The notes under the pieces: generated by a model
What the model was told of the DNA's origin: nothing
The model's database searches: none
The model's input: only the letters and a program-made list of their open reading frames with translations
Part shown: one piece after another, positions 1 through 7,868 of the stretch
Layout: every line of letters begins with the position of its first letter
How positions within the stretch are numbered: the first letter of the stretch is position 1
Source: DAOUAT01 sp964551735
GTDB lineage: Bacteria; Chloroflexota; Anaerolineae; CG2-30-64-16
Reading direction: 5' to 3'
Assembly (NCBI GenBank): GCA_964551735.1
Contig: CAZKEF010000010.1
Span: forward strand, 1 to 64,000
DNA: 64,000 nt
Position numbers and translations under genes: made by a program

Positions 1-56
1 TCCGCGAGGGTGGTCGCACGGTGGGCGCCGGGGTCATCACCAAGATCCTGGAATAA
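1..56 (+). CDS. tuf: Elongation factor Tu, C-terminal end only
   Basis: Only the last 17 codons are in the window, reading REGGRTVGAGVITKILE before a TAA stop. This is the highly conserved C-terminus of EF-Tu, the GTPase that delivers aminoacyl-tRNA to the ribosome. The following genes (rpmG, tRNA-Trp, secE, nusG, ribosomal stalk genes) are the usual bacterial neighbours of tuf, which supports the call despite the short length. Confidence 0.9.
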   Translation, partial: REGGRTVGAGVITKILE

Positions 57-63
57 AACAATA

Positions 64-117
64 CAATATGCTGCACGCAGCGCGCCGGTCCGGTTATGCT
101 GCGTGCTGCGTGCTACG
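64..117. repeat. Word-repeat spacer with inverted repeat, tuf-rpmG
   Basis: The spacer repeats the word CTGCGTG/CTACGTG. GCACGCAGC at 73-81 is the exact complement of GCTGCGTGC at 98-106, so a hairpin can form in the transcript between tuf and rpmG. There is no T-tract after it, so it is not a standard terminator. Confidence 0.6.
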
Positions 118-137
118 TGATTAGGTGGATTTGAAAC

Positions 138-308
138 ATGGCTACGCAGAAAAAAGCGAATCGGCTTGTGGTTACGTTGGCTTGTACTGAATGCAAAGAG
201 CGCACCTACACAACCCAGAAGAATCGCAAGAACACCCAGGGTCGGCTAGAGCTTGCGAAGTATTGTCCGCGGTGCCGCAAGCATGTGAAGCATCGCGAAA
301 CCAAGTAG
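138..308 (+). CDS. rpmG: 50S ribosomal protein L33
   Basis: This 56-residue protein is a component of the large ribosomal subunit. It has the two CxxC pairs (C16/C19 and C43/C46) of the zinc-binding form of L33, and ends in the basic tail KHVKHRETK. Its length is typical for the family. It lies between tuf and the tRNA-Trp/secE/nusG group, a common bacterial arrangement. It is too short to be found by simple length cut-offs. The stop codon TAG is also the first part of a tandem repeat that fills the next spacer. Confidence 0.95.
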   Translation: MATQKKANRLVVTLACTECKERTYTTQKNRKNTQGRLELAKYCPRCRKHVKHRETK

Positions 309-344
309 TCAGATAGTGCGATAGTCAGATAGTGCGATAGTGGG
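307..344. repeat. Tandem 16-bp repeat, rpmG-tRNA spacer
   Basis: The 16-base unit AGTCAGATAGTGCGAT occurs twice in direct succession (307-322 and 323-338) and a third copy starts before it breaks off. It begins inside the rpmG stop codon. It belongs to the class of short-period spacer repeats seen throughout the window. Confidence 0.7.
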
Positions 345-401
345 GACGCAGCATTTGCTTCTACAAACGCACGAATGCGCTAACGAACTAACTTACTCTA
401 T

Positions 402-474
402 AGGCGTGTAGCTCAATTGGCAGAGCACCGCTCTCCAAAAGCGGGGGTTGCGGGTTCAAGTCCTGCCACGCCTG
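402..474 (+). tRNA. tRNA-Trp (CCA)
   Basis: A full cloverleaf can be drawn. The acceptor stem is AGGCGTG (402-408) with CACGCCT (467-473) and discriminator G474. The anticodon stem CCGCT/AGCGG encloses the loop CTCCAAA, with anticodon CCA at 435-437. The T stem GCGGG/CCTGC encloses TTCAAGT. The terminal CCA is not encoded. A tRNA-Trp before secE-nusG is a familiar bacterial arrangement. The anticodon CCA reads only UGG, so it gives no hint that UGA is read as Trp here. Confidence 0.96.
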
Positions 475-613
475 TCTCGAATCGAAGAGTCCTTCACATC
501 AAGACACCGTGTCAGCATGGCTCTCTGATGGGCGCAGTTGAGTCAGACAGCCAGCCGGAACGGTGTCTTGAATCGTAAAGGGCCTGTGAGCGCTCGGTAT
601 TCTGGAGGAGTGC

Positions 614-838
614 GTGAGCAAAGATACGACTCAGGAAAAGCCTAAGATCTGGCAACGGGTCACCGAGTACTTCAAAGACACGCGCGGGGAGTTGCGCAAG
701 GTGAGCTGGCCGACCCGGAAGCAAGCAACGAACCTGACGTTGATCGTCCTGGCGGTCACTATTGTCATGGCTCTTTTCCTCGGCTCTTTGGACTATATCT
801 TCGCAAATCTCGTCCGACTCATCGTGAGCATCGGGTAG
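614..838 (+). CDS. secE: Preprotein translocase subunit SecE
   Basis: SecE is the small essential membrane subunit that clamps SecY in the Sec translocon. The 74-residue protein has the family layout: a short polar N-terminus, the conserved amphipathic segment around ELRKVSWPTRKQ (about residues 26-38), then one membrane helix (about 43-68). The start is GTG at 614 with GGAGGAG at 604-610 as ribosome binding site. It is followed by nusG after 22 bases, the classic secE-nusG pair. Confidence 0.96.
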   Translation: MSKDTTQEKPKIWQRVTEYFKDTRGELRKVSWPTRKQATNLTLIVLAVTIVMALFLGSLDYIFANLVRLIVSIG

Positions 839-860
839 CGAAGGAGCTGGGGTTGACGGA

Positions 861-1556
861 ATGGCGGTGAGCATGGACAACTGGCAAGACAACGATCCGG
901 AAGACGACCTGGAGCGCCAGCCCGCGTCGAATGACTACGGCGTGGCAGCCAACCAGAATGTCAACGCGGATCTCGCTGATGAGCCGATCGAGGACCAGTT
1001 GCCCGACGAACCTGTTGCTGAGGTCGATGAGGCAAAGCCCCAATGGTATGTCGTGCATTGTTATTCGGGCTACGAGAACAAGGTTAAGAAGAATCTCGAG
1101 CACCGTATCGAATCCATGGGGATGCAAAGCCGTATCCATGAGGTGATCGTCCCCACGGAGGAGCAGATCGAGCTGCGGGATGGGCAGCGCCGGGTGGTCG
1201 AGCGACGCATCTACCCGGGCTATGTCCTGGTGCAAATGGTGCTGGACGAAGAGTCCTGGTATGTTGTGCGCAATACGCCCGGCGTCACCGGGTTTGTTGG
1301 CATCGGCAACAAGCCCACCCCTCTGCGCCAGGAAGAGGTTGACCGCATCATGCGGCGCATGGAGGCCGAGGAGCCGGTTGCCGAGGTTAAGGTAAAGGCC
1401 GGCGACAAGGTGCGCATTATTGAGGGCTCGTTCGTCGACTTCAACGGCACGGTGGATGAGGTTTATCCGGATAAGGGCAAGGCACGTGTGTTGGTGTCAT
1501 TCTTCAACCGTGAGACACCGATTGAAGTAGACTTGCTCCAGATCGAGCGTTTGTAG
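861..1556 (+). CDS. nusG: Transcription termination/antitermination protein NusG
   Basis: NusG binds RNA polymerase and links it to Rho or the ribosome. The NGN domain starts near residue 60 with QWYVVHCYSGYENKVKKNL. A KOW domain follows near the C-terminus (GDKVRIIEGSFVDFNGTV). At 231 residues it is about 50 longer than the usual NusG. The surplus is an acidic, low-complexity N-terminal extension (residues 1-55, rich in D, E, N, P). An internal start beyond the extension has no good ribosome binding site, so the long form is kept. It lies between secE and the rplK operon. Confidence 0.95.
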   Translation: MAVSMDNWQDNDPEDDLERQPASNDYGVAANQNVNADLADEPIEDQLPDEPVAEVDEAKPQWYVVHCYSGYENKVKKNLEHRIESMGMQSRIHEVIVPTEEQIELRDGQRRVVERRIYPGYVLVQMVLDEESWYVVRNTPGVTGFVGIGNKPTPLRQEEVDRIMRRMEAEEPVAEVKVKAGDKVRIIEGSFVDFNGTVDEVYPDKGKARVLVSFFNRETPIEVDLLQIERL

Positions 1557-1619
1557 ATACCCTTGTGTGTATCATTTTTGAGCAGCGGCATGATTGCGTC
1601 GCTGTAGGAGTAATCGAGC

Positions 1620-2045
1620 ATGGCGAAGAAAGTTAAGGCGATCGTTAAGTTGCAGATCTTGGCGGGCAAGGCCACTCCGGCGCCCCCGGTTGGCCCGGCG
1701 TTAGGTCAACACGGCGTGAACATCATGGCTTTCTGCAAGGAATACAACGCGCGCACGGCAAGCCAGGCCGGCACCGTTGTGCCCGTCGAGATCACGGTTT
1801 TCACGGATCAGTCGTTCACGTTCGTCACCAAGACCCCGCCCGCGATTGACCTGATCAAGCAAGCGGCCGGTGTTCAGAAGGGATCCAGCAAGCCGAATAC
1901 CATCAAGGTGGGCACGATCACCCACAAACAGGCGCGTGAGATCGCCGAATTGAAGCTGAAGGATCTGAACGCGTACGACGCAGAGAGCGCGATGCAGATG
2001 ATCGAAGGTTCTGCGCGCAGCATGGGCATTACCGTTACGGATTGA
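1620..2045 (+). CDS. rplK: 50S ribosomal protein L11
   Basis: L11 forms the base of the ribosomal stalk together with 23S rRNA. The 141-residue protein begins MAKKVKAIVKLQILAGKATP and contains the hallmark PPVGPALGQHGVNIMAFCKE. The C-terminal RNA-binding domain has KVGTITHKQAREIAELK. Length is exactly as expected. It is the first gene of rplK-rplA-rplJ-rplL. Confidence 0.98.
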   Translation: MAKKVKAIVKLQILAGKATPAPPVGPALGQHGVNIMAFCKEYNARTASQAGTVVPVEITVFTDQSFTFVTKTPPAIDLIKQAAGVQKGSSKPNTIKVGTITHKQAREIAELKLKDLNAYDAESAMQMIEGSARSMGITVTD

Positions 2046-2138
2046 CGGGGATGCGCCGCATGGGAGGGCGCGGGCGGCCAACCGGCCGTTCCGCCCGCTA
2101 AAACCAGGCCCGGCCATGTGTCGGGTAAAGGAGATAAA

Positions 2139-2858
2139 ATGGCAAAGCACGGTAAGAAATTCTTAGAAGCGGCCAAGCAGGTTGACCGCATGAAGCTGTA
2201 TCCACCGACCGAGGCGATTGATCTGTTGAAGCAGGTCACGTACACCAAGTTCGATGGCACGGTCGAGGTTCATTTCCACCTGGGCGTGGATCCGCGGCAT
2301 GCCGATCAACAGGTCCGCAGCACGGTGTTGCTTCCGGCTGGCCTGGGCAAGACGGTGCGCATCCTGGTGTTTGCCGAAGGTGATGGCGCACGGTTGGCTG
2401 AGCAGGCGGGCGCCGACTACGTCGGCCTTGATGACATGATCGCGAAGATCCAGGGCGGTTGGCTAGAGTTCGATATGGCGATCGCCACACCGCAGGTGAT
2501 GGGCAAGGTGGGCCGCCTGGGCCGCATCTTGGGCACCCGTGGCCTGATGCCTAACCCCAAGGCCGGCACCATCGTCCAGCCCGACGATCTGCCGCGCGCG
2601 ATCCGTGAGGCGCGCCAGGGCCGTGTGGAATTCAAGGTTGACAAGACCGGCAACCTGCATGTTCCCATCGGCAAAGTCAGCTTTACGCCGCAGCAGATCC
2701 AGGACAACCTGGCGGCCCTGATGGATGCGGTGAACCGGGCAAAGCCCACCGGCGCCAAAGGCGTGTACATCAAGCGGGTGACGCTCACCTCGACCATGGC
2801 GCCTGGCATCCGGATCGACCCGTTGCAGGCATCTACCATGCGGGCCACTGCTGCCTGA
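2139..2858 (+). CDS. rplA: 50S ribosomal protein L1
   Basis: L1 forms the mobile arm at the E site and in many bacteria represses its own operon. The start is taken as ATG 2139 (MAKHGKKF), which has AAAGGAG at 2127-2133 five bases upstream; an upstream GTG at 2118 lies before that site and is unlikely. The 239-residue product has the conserved VGRLGRILGTRGLMPNPKAG segment and ends in the usual RIDP motif region. It follows rplK by 93 bases. Confidence 0.97.
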   Translation: MAKHGKKFLEAAKQVDRMKLYPPTEAIDLLKQVTYTKFDGTVEVHFHLGVDPRHADQQVRSTVLLPAGLGKTVRILVFAEGDGARLAEQAGADYVGLDDMIAKIQGGWLEFDMAIATPQVMGKVGRLGRILGTRGLMPNPKAGTIVQPDDLPRAIREARQGRVEFKVDKTGNLHVPIGKVSFTPQQIQDNLAALMDAVNRAKPTGAKGVYIKRVTLTSTMAPGIRIDPLQASTMRATAA

Positions 2859-2879
2859 GCGCGTCGGCCCTTGACAATC

Positions 2880-3029
2880 GAATAGTTCTACCATCTGCTG
2901 AAGACAGCAGGCGTCCATCGTGACTGAAATTGCCCCCGGGCAAACCTGCCGAGGTAAGGTGCGCTTCGAACGCGTCTTTGTGCGCGGCCTGCCCTTGTGC
3001 CTCTTTGTCTTCGGCGCAAGGGCTTTTTT
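2880..3029 (+). ncRNA. L10-type ribosomal leader with attenuator
   Basis: The 250-base gap between rplA and rplJ holds a structured leader. It contains the element ACCTGCCGAGGT near 2944-2955, as in known L10 leaders that bind the L10-(L7/L12) complex. It ends in a strong terminator: GCCCTTGTGC (2991-3000) pairs with GCGCAAGGGC (3014-3023) and is followed by six T (3024-3029). A TTGACA at 2871-2876 hints at an additional promoter, but no good -10 box is seen. The known role is feedback control of rplJ-rplL by attenuation. Confidence 0.8.
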
Positions 3030-3109
3030 CATATGTGTTCTTGGGTCGTGCGTCCTGCATCGGCGCATGACCCTTGCGTTTGACTCATTATCGAAAGGAG
3101 GTACATCGC

Positions 3110-3640
3110 TTGGCAATCACACGTCAGAAGAAAGAGACGATAGTCAACGACTACGTCGAGAAGCTGCGGCGCAGCCAGGCGCTGATCGTCACAGAATACC
3201 GTGGCCTGACCAACAAACAGCTTGAGGCGCTTCGCCGCGAGCTGCGGGGCTGCGAAGGCGAGTTGGCCGTGTCTAAAAACACGTTGCTGGCGCGCGCTCT
3301 CACCGAAGTCGGCCTGCCGGCCCCCGAGGTCCTGCTTGCGGGACCGACCGCGGTTGCATTTTGCTATAACGAGGTCGCCACGCCGGCCAAGGTTCTGACC
3401 AAGTTCGCCAGGGACAGCAAGGTGCTGGTGCTGCGCGGCGGCTTGATAGGCCGGTCGGTGTTCGATGCATCGGGCGTGCAAGCGCTGACCGAGTTGCCCG
3501 GCAAGGAACAACTGCGGGCCCAGGTGGTGGGCATGCTCCAGTCCCCTATCAGCGGCCTGGTCAACGTGTTGGCCGGTTCGCTGCGCGGGGTCATGAATGT
3601 GCTGAACGCGCGCATCGCCCAGTTGGAAGAGGCGGCGTAA
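3110..3640 (+). CDS. rplJ: 50S ribosomal protein L10
   Basis: L10 anchors the L7/L12 stalk on 23S rRNA. The start is TTG at 3110, because AAAGGAGGT at 3094-3102 is a near-perfect ribosome binding site seven bases upstream. This gives MAITRQKKETIVNDYVEKL. The 176-residue product has the family sequence VTEYRGLTNKQLEALRREL and the expected C-terminal helix ending in LNARIAQLEEAA that binds L12. It lies downstream of the L10-type leader. Confidence 0.96.
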   Translation: MAITRQKKETIVNDYVEKLRRSQALIVTEYRGLTNKQLEALRRELRGCEGELAVSKNTLLARALTEVGLPAPEVLLAGPTAVAFCYNEVATPAKVLTKFARDSKVLVLRGGLIGRSVFDASGVQALTELPGKEQLRAQVVGMLQSPISGLVNVLAGSLRGVMNVLNARIAQLEEAA

Positions 3641-3645
3641 AGCCG

Positions 3646-3714
3646 ACCAATCACGAACGACCGATGACGAATGACCACAAGGTCATTTGTCCTTCGTCTT
3701 TCGTCTGTTGTCAC
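3646..3714. repeat. Word-repeat spacer hairpin, rplJ-rplL
   Basis: The spacer is made of variants of the word GACGAAT/GACGAAC. GACGAATGACC on the left and GGTCATTTGTC on the right pair around a four-base loop. The same word family recurs at 24425-24490, 31640-31672 and 47301-47376. It has no terminator T-tract and sits before the rplL ribosome binding site. Confidence 0.6.
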
Positions 3715-3758
3715 GTCAATACAATCATAACCCAAGAATACTACTCAGGAGGAATATC

Positions 3759-4145
3759 ATGACTCAGGATGAGTTGATTGCGGCAATCGAGAAGATGACC
3801 GTGTTGGAGCTGTCCCAACTCGTGAAGGCTTTGGAAGAGAAGTTCGGTGTCAGCGCGGCTGCACCGATGATGATGGGTGCCATGCCCGCGGCCAGTGCCG
3901 CCGCCGCGGCCCCGGCCGAGCCCGTTGAGGAGCAGACCGAGTTCGACGTGATCCTGAAGAGCTTCGGCGCCAACAAGATCAACGTCATCAAGGCCGTGCG
4001 CGCCCTGACCAACTTGGGCCTGAAGGAGGCTAAGGACCTGGTCGAGAGCGCCCCTGCGCCGGTGGTGCAAGCAGTCTCCAAGGAGGCCGCGGCTGACGCC
4101 AAGGCTAAGCTCGAGGCCGAAGGCGCGACCGTCGAGGTCAAGTAA
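3759..4145 (+). CDS. rplL: 50S ribosomal protein L7/L12
   Basis: L7/L12 is the multicopy stalk protein that recruits translation factors. The start is ATG 3759 with AGGAGGA at 3747-3753. The 128-residue product has the N-terminal dimerisation domain (TQDELIAAIEKMTVLELSQL), an Ala/Pro/Met hinge (about 45-60) and the C-terminal domain with INVIKAVRALTNLGLKEAKD. It is the last gene of the ribosomal group and is followed by a terminator. Confidence 0.98.
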   Translation: MTQDELIAAIEKMTVLELSQLVKALEEKFGVSAAAPMMMGAMPAASAAAAAPAEPVEEQTEFDVILKSFGANKINVIKAVRALTNLGLKEAKDLVESAPAPVVQAVSKEAAADAKAKLEAEGATVEVK

Positions 4146-4171
4146 CTCCTATCGTCCGATCGGACAAGAGG

Positions 4172-4219
4172 GCGCCCCAGCGGTTGTGTAACGCGCAGCC
4201 GCCGGGGCGCTGCTTTATT
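4172..4219 (+). terminator. Intrinsic terminator after rplL
   Basis: GCGCCCC-A-GCGG (4172-4183) pairs with CCGC-C-GGGGCGC (4199-4210) with one mismatch, and a T-rich stretch follows (4211-4219). It ends the ribosomal protein operon. Confidence 0.8.
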
Positions 4220-4248
4220 CTGTTGCGGCGTGGCCCCGGGCGCGTTCC

Positions 4249-4277
4249 TTGTCAACCGGCCCAGGCTTTGGTACAAT
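4249..4277 (+). promoter_or_regulatory. Sigma-70-type promoter for the VanW-domain gene
   Basis: TTGTCA (4249-4254) and TACAAT (4272-4277) are separated by 17 bases, each one mismatch from consensus. Transcription would start near 4284, about 70 bases before the chosen ATG. A TTG start at 4249 would lie inside the -35 box, which argues against the longer reading frame. Confidence 0.7.
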
Positions 4278-4356
4278 CACGTTACCAGCCAGGTCTGGGG
4301 CGAGGCGTGCGGGGTCTGCTCGTCCCTCAGATTTCATCACGTCGGTAAGGATTAGA

Positions 4357-6249
4357 ATGGGTAGCCGTCCTGCCACTCGCCCCCGGTGGGGCATCTGGCT
4401 TTTTTCCCTGCTTGTCATCGGCCTGTTGGTGTTGGCGGCTGTCGCTGCCGTGACCGCGTATCAGTGGCACTACAGCGACCGTGTTTTTCCCGGCGTGCGT
4501 GTCGCGGGCATCCCGCTGGATGATCTGACCCTTGACGGGGCCGCGGCCGCGATCCGGGATGGCCTGACCCCGTACCCCGCGCCCCCCATCATCGTGCGCT
4601 ACGGTGAACGAAGCTGGTCCTTTTCGGCCGCGGATCTGGGTGTGGCCGTAGATGCCAACGCTACCGCAGCCGAGGCTTATGCCATCGGCCGGCAAGGCGC
4701 GTTGGGCGGCTCTTTGGCGGAGATCTGGGCCGGCTTACGTGATGACTTGTTGGCCCAATGGCAGGCGCTGCGATACGGCATCACTTTGGCACCGACGTTG
4801 AAGTATGACGAGAACCGCGTGGCGCTGGCGTTGAAACGTATCGCCCAAGCGGTGGACCTGCCACCGCAAGAGGGGGCGTTGAGCATCGCCGGTCTGGAGG
4901 TCACAGGCACGCCAGGCCGGTCGGGCCGGATGGTCGATCTTACGGCCACTCGCGCGGCGCTGACCAGTCTGGTGATGGCCGGCCAGGGGGGTGAAGTTGA
5001 GTTGGTGGTGCGCGAAAGGCTGCCGGCCGTCCTCGAGGTGGATGCCGCGGTCGCAAAAGCGACGACGCTGCTCAATAGCTCGCTGTTGTTGACGGCCAAC
5101 GGGCTGGACGGGCCGCAGCGCTTTGCGGTCGACCAAGCCACGCTGCGTAGTTGGCTGACCCTCAACCCATTGCCGGCTGGGGCGGGCCGGGTGGATCTGG
5201 GGGTGCAGCTTGATGAGGCGCAACTCACGGCTTTTATCCAAGGCATCGCGGAACAACTGAACCGGCCCATGTACGATGCGCTGCTCGACTTCGACCGCAA
5301 GGCCGGTCAAGTGATCGTTTTGCGGCCCAGCCAGCCGGGGCAATCCTTGGACGTGAAAGCCGCGGTGAGGGGGATTCAGGCCTCGGTGGGGGCGCAGGTG
5401 GCCCCTGCCGTTGATGGCGGCAACGCGCCGTCCGTCATCGAGATGATTTTGCCCTTGGCGGTCTTGCAGCCCAAGGTGGACAGCAACAAGATCGTCGAGA
5501 TGGGCATCGTGGAACAGGTCAGCGAGGGCACTACCTATTTCCGCGGCTCCACGGCTGAACGGGTGCAAAATATCGTCACGGCAGCTGAGAAGTTTCGCGG
5601 CGTCGTGGTGCCGCCTGGCGAGGAGTTCTCGTTCAACCGCATCGTCGGCGACATCACCACGGCCAATGGTTTCGTGGACTCGCTGATCATCCGCGGGGAT
5701 CGCACCGAGACAGGTGTGGGCGGCGGCGTGTGCCAGGTCTCTACCACGGCTTTCCGCGCTGCGTTTTGGGGCGGGTTCCCGGTCATCGAGCGCTGGCCCC
5801 ACAGCTATGTAGTGGGTTGGTATGGCGAGCCGGGCCTGGATGCCAGTATCTTCACGCCTGACGTTGATTTTCGCTTCCGCAACGACACCGGCCATCACCT
5901 GTTGGTTCAACCCGAGGTTGACACGGTCAAAGGCCGGATCACCTTCTACTTCTACGGGGCCAAGCCGAAGCGCACCGTCGAGATGGCGCCGCCGGAGGCG
6001 ACGAACCCGCAGCCCGCGCCTGCGCCGATTTACCAGGAGGACAAGACCCTGGCTCCGGGGGTGATCAAGCAGGTGGACTGGGCCAAGAGCGGAATGGACG
6101 TGACGGTGAAGCGGATCGTCCGGGCTGAGGATGGCAGGGAACGGGTGGACAAGTTCGTCAGCCGCTACCGGCCCTGGCAGGCGGTGTTTTTGTACGGGCC
6201 GGGCACGGCTTTGCCACCCGAAGCAGCCGGGGCAACACCGACGCCATAA
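4357..6249 (+). CDS. VanW-family envelope protein with peptidoglycan-binding-like domains
   Basis: The 630-residue protein has one N-terminal membrane helix (about residues 10-35). A long extracellular part follows, resembling putative peptidoglycan-binding repeats. A VanW domain begins near residue 410 and includes GVVVPPGEEFSFNRIVG and VGGGVCQVSTTAFRA. The C-terminal region before a Pro/Thr tail resembles a G5-like segment. Proteins of this build are thought to act in the cell wall, but the VanW domain has no settled biochemical function. The start ATG 4357 has AAGG upstream and fits the promoter. It appears to be transcribed alone. Confidence 0.85.
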   Translation: MGSRPATRPRWGIWLFSLLVIGLLVLAAVAAVTAYQWHYSDRVFPGVRVAGIPLDDLTLDGAAAAIRDGLTPYPAPPIIVRYGERSWSFSAADLGVAVDANATAAEAYAIGRQGALGGSLAEIWAGLRDDLLAQWQALRYGITLAPTLKYDENRVALALKRIAQAVDLPPQEGALSIAGLEVTGTPGRSGRMVDLTATRAALTSLVMAGQGGEVELVVRERLPAVLEVDAAVAKATTLLNSSLLLTANGLDGPQRFAVDQATLRSWLTLNPLPAGAGRVDLGVQLDEAQLTAFIQGIAEQLNRPMYDALLDFDRKAGQVIVLRPSQPGQSLDVKAAVRGIQASVGAQVAPAVDGGNAPSVIEMILPLAVLQPKVDSNKIVEMGIVEQVSEGTTYFRGSTAERVQNIVTAAEKFRGVVVPPGEEFSFNRIVGDITTANGFVDSLIIRGDRTETGVGGGVCQVSTTAFRAAFWGGFPVIERWPHSYVVGWYGEPGLDASIFTPDVDFRFRNDTGHHLLVQPEVDTVKGRITFYFYGAKPKRTVEMAPPEATNPQPAPAPIYQEDKTLAPGVIKQVDWAKSGMDVTVKRIVRAEDGRERVDKFVSRYRPWQAVFLYGPGTALPPEAAGATPTP

Positions 6250-6312
6250 GCGGGCGTGGTCTGCTGTCAGGAATCGAAGCCTCAGCCCAATGCCATCAAC
6301 ATTTCGCTTGCA

Positions 6313-6383
6313 GGGGGTCTGCGACCCCCATCTCAGACCGAAACACGAGCCGAAAGCGCCTGCGCCGCCGGTCACAGACCGGC
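6313..6383. repeat. Palindromic repeat family B, copy 1 (double palindrome)
   Basis: Two palindromes lie 37 bases apart: GGGGGTC-TGC-GACCCCC (6313-6329) and GCCGGTC-ACA-GACCGGC (6367-6383). The same pair with the same spacing logic recurs at 62224-62294, and single versions occur at 17427-17461 and 42571-42587. The common core is GGTC-[AG]CA-GACC. It lies between the VanW gene and the convergent peptidase gene. Confidence 0.8.
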
Positions 6384-6395
6384 TGAGAGCAAGAA

Positions 6396-6764
6396 TCAGT
6401 ACGCGCCGATCGCGTGCAGGCGGTCGTCGTCAATGCCGAAGTGGTGGGCCAGCTCATGCAGCACCACCCGGTGGACGGTTTCGCGCAGCTCTTCGGGTGT
6501 GCGGCAGATGGCCGTGATGGGGCCGCGGTAGATGCTGATTTTGTCAGGCGCGACCAGGCCGTAGTTGCTGCCGCGGCCGGTCTGGGGGACGCCGTGATAG
6601 AAGCCGAGCAGCCCATATGGGGAGCGGACGCCGGCCGCACGGCGGGTGGCGGCATCGGGCCAATCTTCGACGACGATGGTTACGTTGTCGAGTTGCTCTT
6701 GGAAGGCCTCGGGCAGGCTGTCGAGCGCCTCCATGACTAGGTCGGCGAAAAAGTCATCGTTCAT
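6396..6764 (-). CDS. Zincin-type metallopeptidase family protein
   Basis: The 122-residue protein ends with HELAHHFGIDDDRL, an HExxH zinc motif (H103, E104, H107) in the context typical of the small Zincin_1 family. Members are about 120 residues long and have this motif at the C-terminus. The substrate is not known for the family. It is convergent with the VanW gene and divergent from the next membrane protein gene. A candidate promoter in the divergent gap is TTGCAT (6827-6832, complement) with TATACT (6803-6808, complement), 18 bases apart. Confidence 0.85.
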   Translation of the reverse strand: MNDDFFADLVMEALDSLPEAFQEQLDNVTIVVEDWPDAATRRAAGVRSPYGLLGFYHGVPQTGRGSNYGLVAPDKISIYRGPITAICRTPEELRETVHRVVLHELAHHFGIDDDRLHAIGAY

Positions 6765-6782
6765 GGCAGGTTATGGATCTGT

Positions 6783-6810
6783 TTGAGTGTCACTGGGGGC
6801 AGAGTATAGC
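6783..6810 (+). promoter_or_regulatory. Possible promoter for the membrane protein at 6827
   Basis: TTGAGT (6783-6788) and TATAGC (6805-6810) are 16 bases apart in the divergent gap. The start codon is only about 10 bases past the predicted transcript start, so the message would have almost no leader. Confidence 0.4.
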
Positions 6811-6826
6811 ACAGGGGTGCATATAG

Positions 6827-7717
6827 ATGCAATTGGTTGATTATCGCGACCGGGTCAGCGTCGTGATCTGGGTCACGCTGATGGGGTTGGCTGCGCAGCG
6901 GTTCCTCACATTGCCCGCTCGTTCCTTCGAGGCCGTGGTGTTGGGGTCACCCATCACGGTGAACATCACCGCCAACACCGTGCTGGCGGTGTTGTTGGCC
7001 GGGCTTGTCGCCAGCGGTACCGATGCGGTGGTGCGGGCACACCCGCGCGTGCACGCGCTCACCAGGCCTGACGGTCCAGCGCCTGTCCTGGGTCGAGGCC
7101 ATGCCGCGCACACCAGCTTCAAGCCGCGGCCACGGCCTTGGGCCTACTGGGTTTATTGGGGCGTGCCGATCTCGCTGATCATCGTGGCCGTGCTGTTGCT
7201 GCCGCTGGCCCCATCGCCAGGGTATTGGATGTTTGGGCTGATCGGCACCGGTGTGGCGCTGGGCCTCAGCCTGGCCGGCGTCTACTACACCGTGGACCCG
7301 TTTCAGACCGGCTATCGTCGCGCGCGTCTGGGCATGAATGTGCTGACCTACGCCATCGCGTTGGCGCTTTTCCTGGTAGTCTATCGCACGCGCGCGCGCA
7401 GCATCGTCTCGGGCACCGAGATCACGCTGGTGAGCAGCTTGTTGGCTCTGGAGCTGCTGCGCGGGAGTGAGCGGCCCATTGTGCTGGTGGCATTGTACGC
7501 GGGCATCACTGGCCTGGTGCTGGGCCAGGTGACGTGGGCGCTCAACTACTGGCGCCTGGCAAGCCTGACCGGCGGCCTGGTGCTGCTGCTGGCGTTCTAC
7601 AATGTGGTCGGCCTGGCGCAACACGCGATTCAGGGGCGCATAAGACGTCGGGTGCTGCTGGAATACGGGCTGATCACGGTCGCTGCGCTGGCGTTGATCT
7701 GGGAATTCGCGCCTTGA
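6827..7717 (+). CDS. Multi-pass membrane protein of unknown function
   Basis: The 296-residue protein has about seven or eight hydrophobic helices and a polar loop near residues 65-105. It has no catalytic motif that I recognise. The layout resembles conserved hypothetical membrane proteins found in Chloroflexota, but I cannot name a family with certainty. It starts at ATG 6827, reading MQLVDYRDRVSVVIWVTLMG. It sits between the divergent zincin gene and the ProRS-like gene, and the context gives no functional hint. Confidence 0.75.
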   Translation: MQLVDYRDRVSVVIWVTLMGLAAQRFLTLPARSFEAVVLGSPITVNITANTVLAVLLAGLVASGTDAVVRAHPRVHALTRPDGPAPVLGRGHAAHTSFKPRPRPWAYWVYWGVPISLIIVAVLLLPLAPSPGYWMFGLIGTGVALGLSLAGVYYTVDPFQTGYRRARLGMNVLTYAIALALFLVVYRTRARSIVSGTEITLVSSLLALELLRGSERPIVLVALYAGITGLVLGQVTWALNYWRLASLTGGLVLLLAFYNVVGLAQHAIQGRIRRRVLLEYGLITVAALALIWEFAP

Positions 7718-7726
7718 ACTGAAACT

Positions 7727-7785
7727 GGGACGCGGACGAGCGCGGATGAAAGCGGATCATCGTTTTAGTCTGCGTTGTCCGCGCC
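7727..7785. repeat. Palindromic/word repeat family C, copy 1
   Basis: The core GGACGCGGACGAGCGCGGAT at 7728-7747 is continued by GAAAGCGGA, with a partial inverse (TTGTCCGCG) near 7776. The same core recurs inverted inside glpB (25785-25816), in prmA (48071-48124) and, degenerate, at 21996-22009. A further small palindrome near 7791-7820 resembles the hairpin at 39167-39197. Confidence 0.7.
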
Positions 7786-7868
7786 ATGCGCGTGCCGCAA
7801 GATGGCGTTTTGCGCTACATTCTCATATGCCGTGCACATACGCCTGACCTAACAAGGGAAGTATCCTA

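Noticed and set aside
307..344. CRISPR-like array at the 16-bp tandem repeat
   Set aside because: Repeats are directly adjacent without spacers and only two and a bit copies exist; no cas gene is present. No CRISPR array was seen anywhere in the window.
4735..6375. A 546-codon open frame on the minus strand opposite the VanW gene, and similar long antisense frames opposite glpA, glpK, aconitase X and accC
   Set aside because: They mirror strongly coding genes in high-GC DNA, have no family motifs and have biased Arg/Pro/Ala/His content typical of shadow frames.
7791..7820. Terminator after the membrane protein gene at 6827
   Set aside because: The stem is degenerate and lacks a T-tract; it looks like a decayed copy of the palindrome at 39167.
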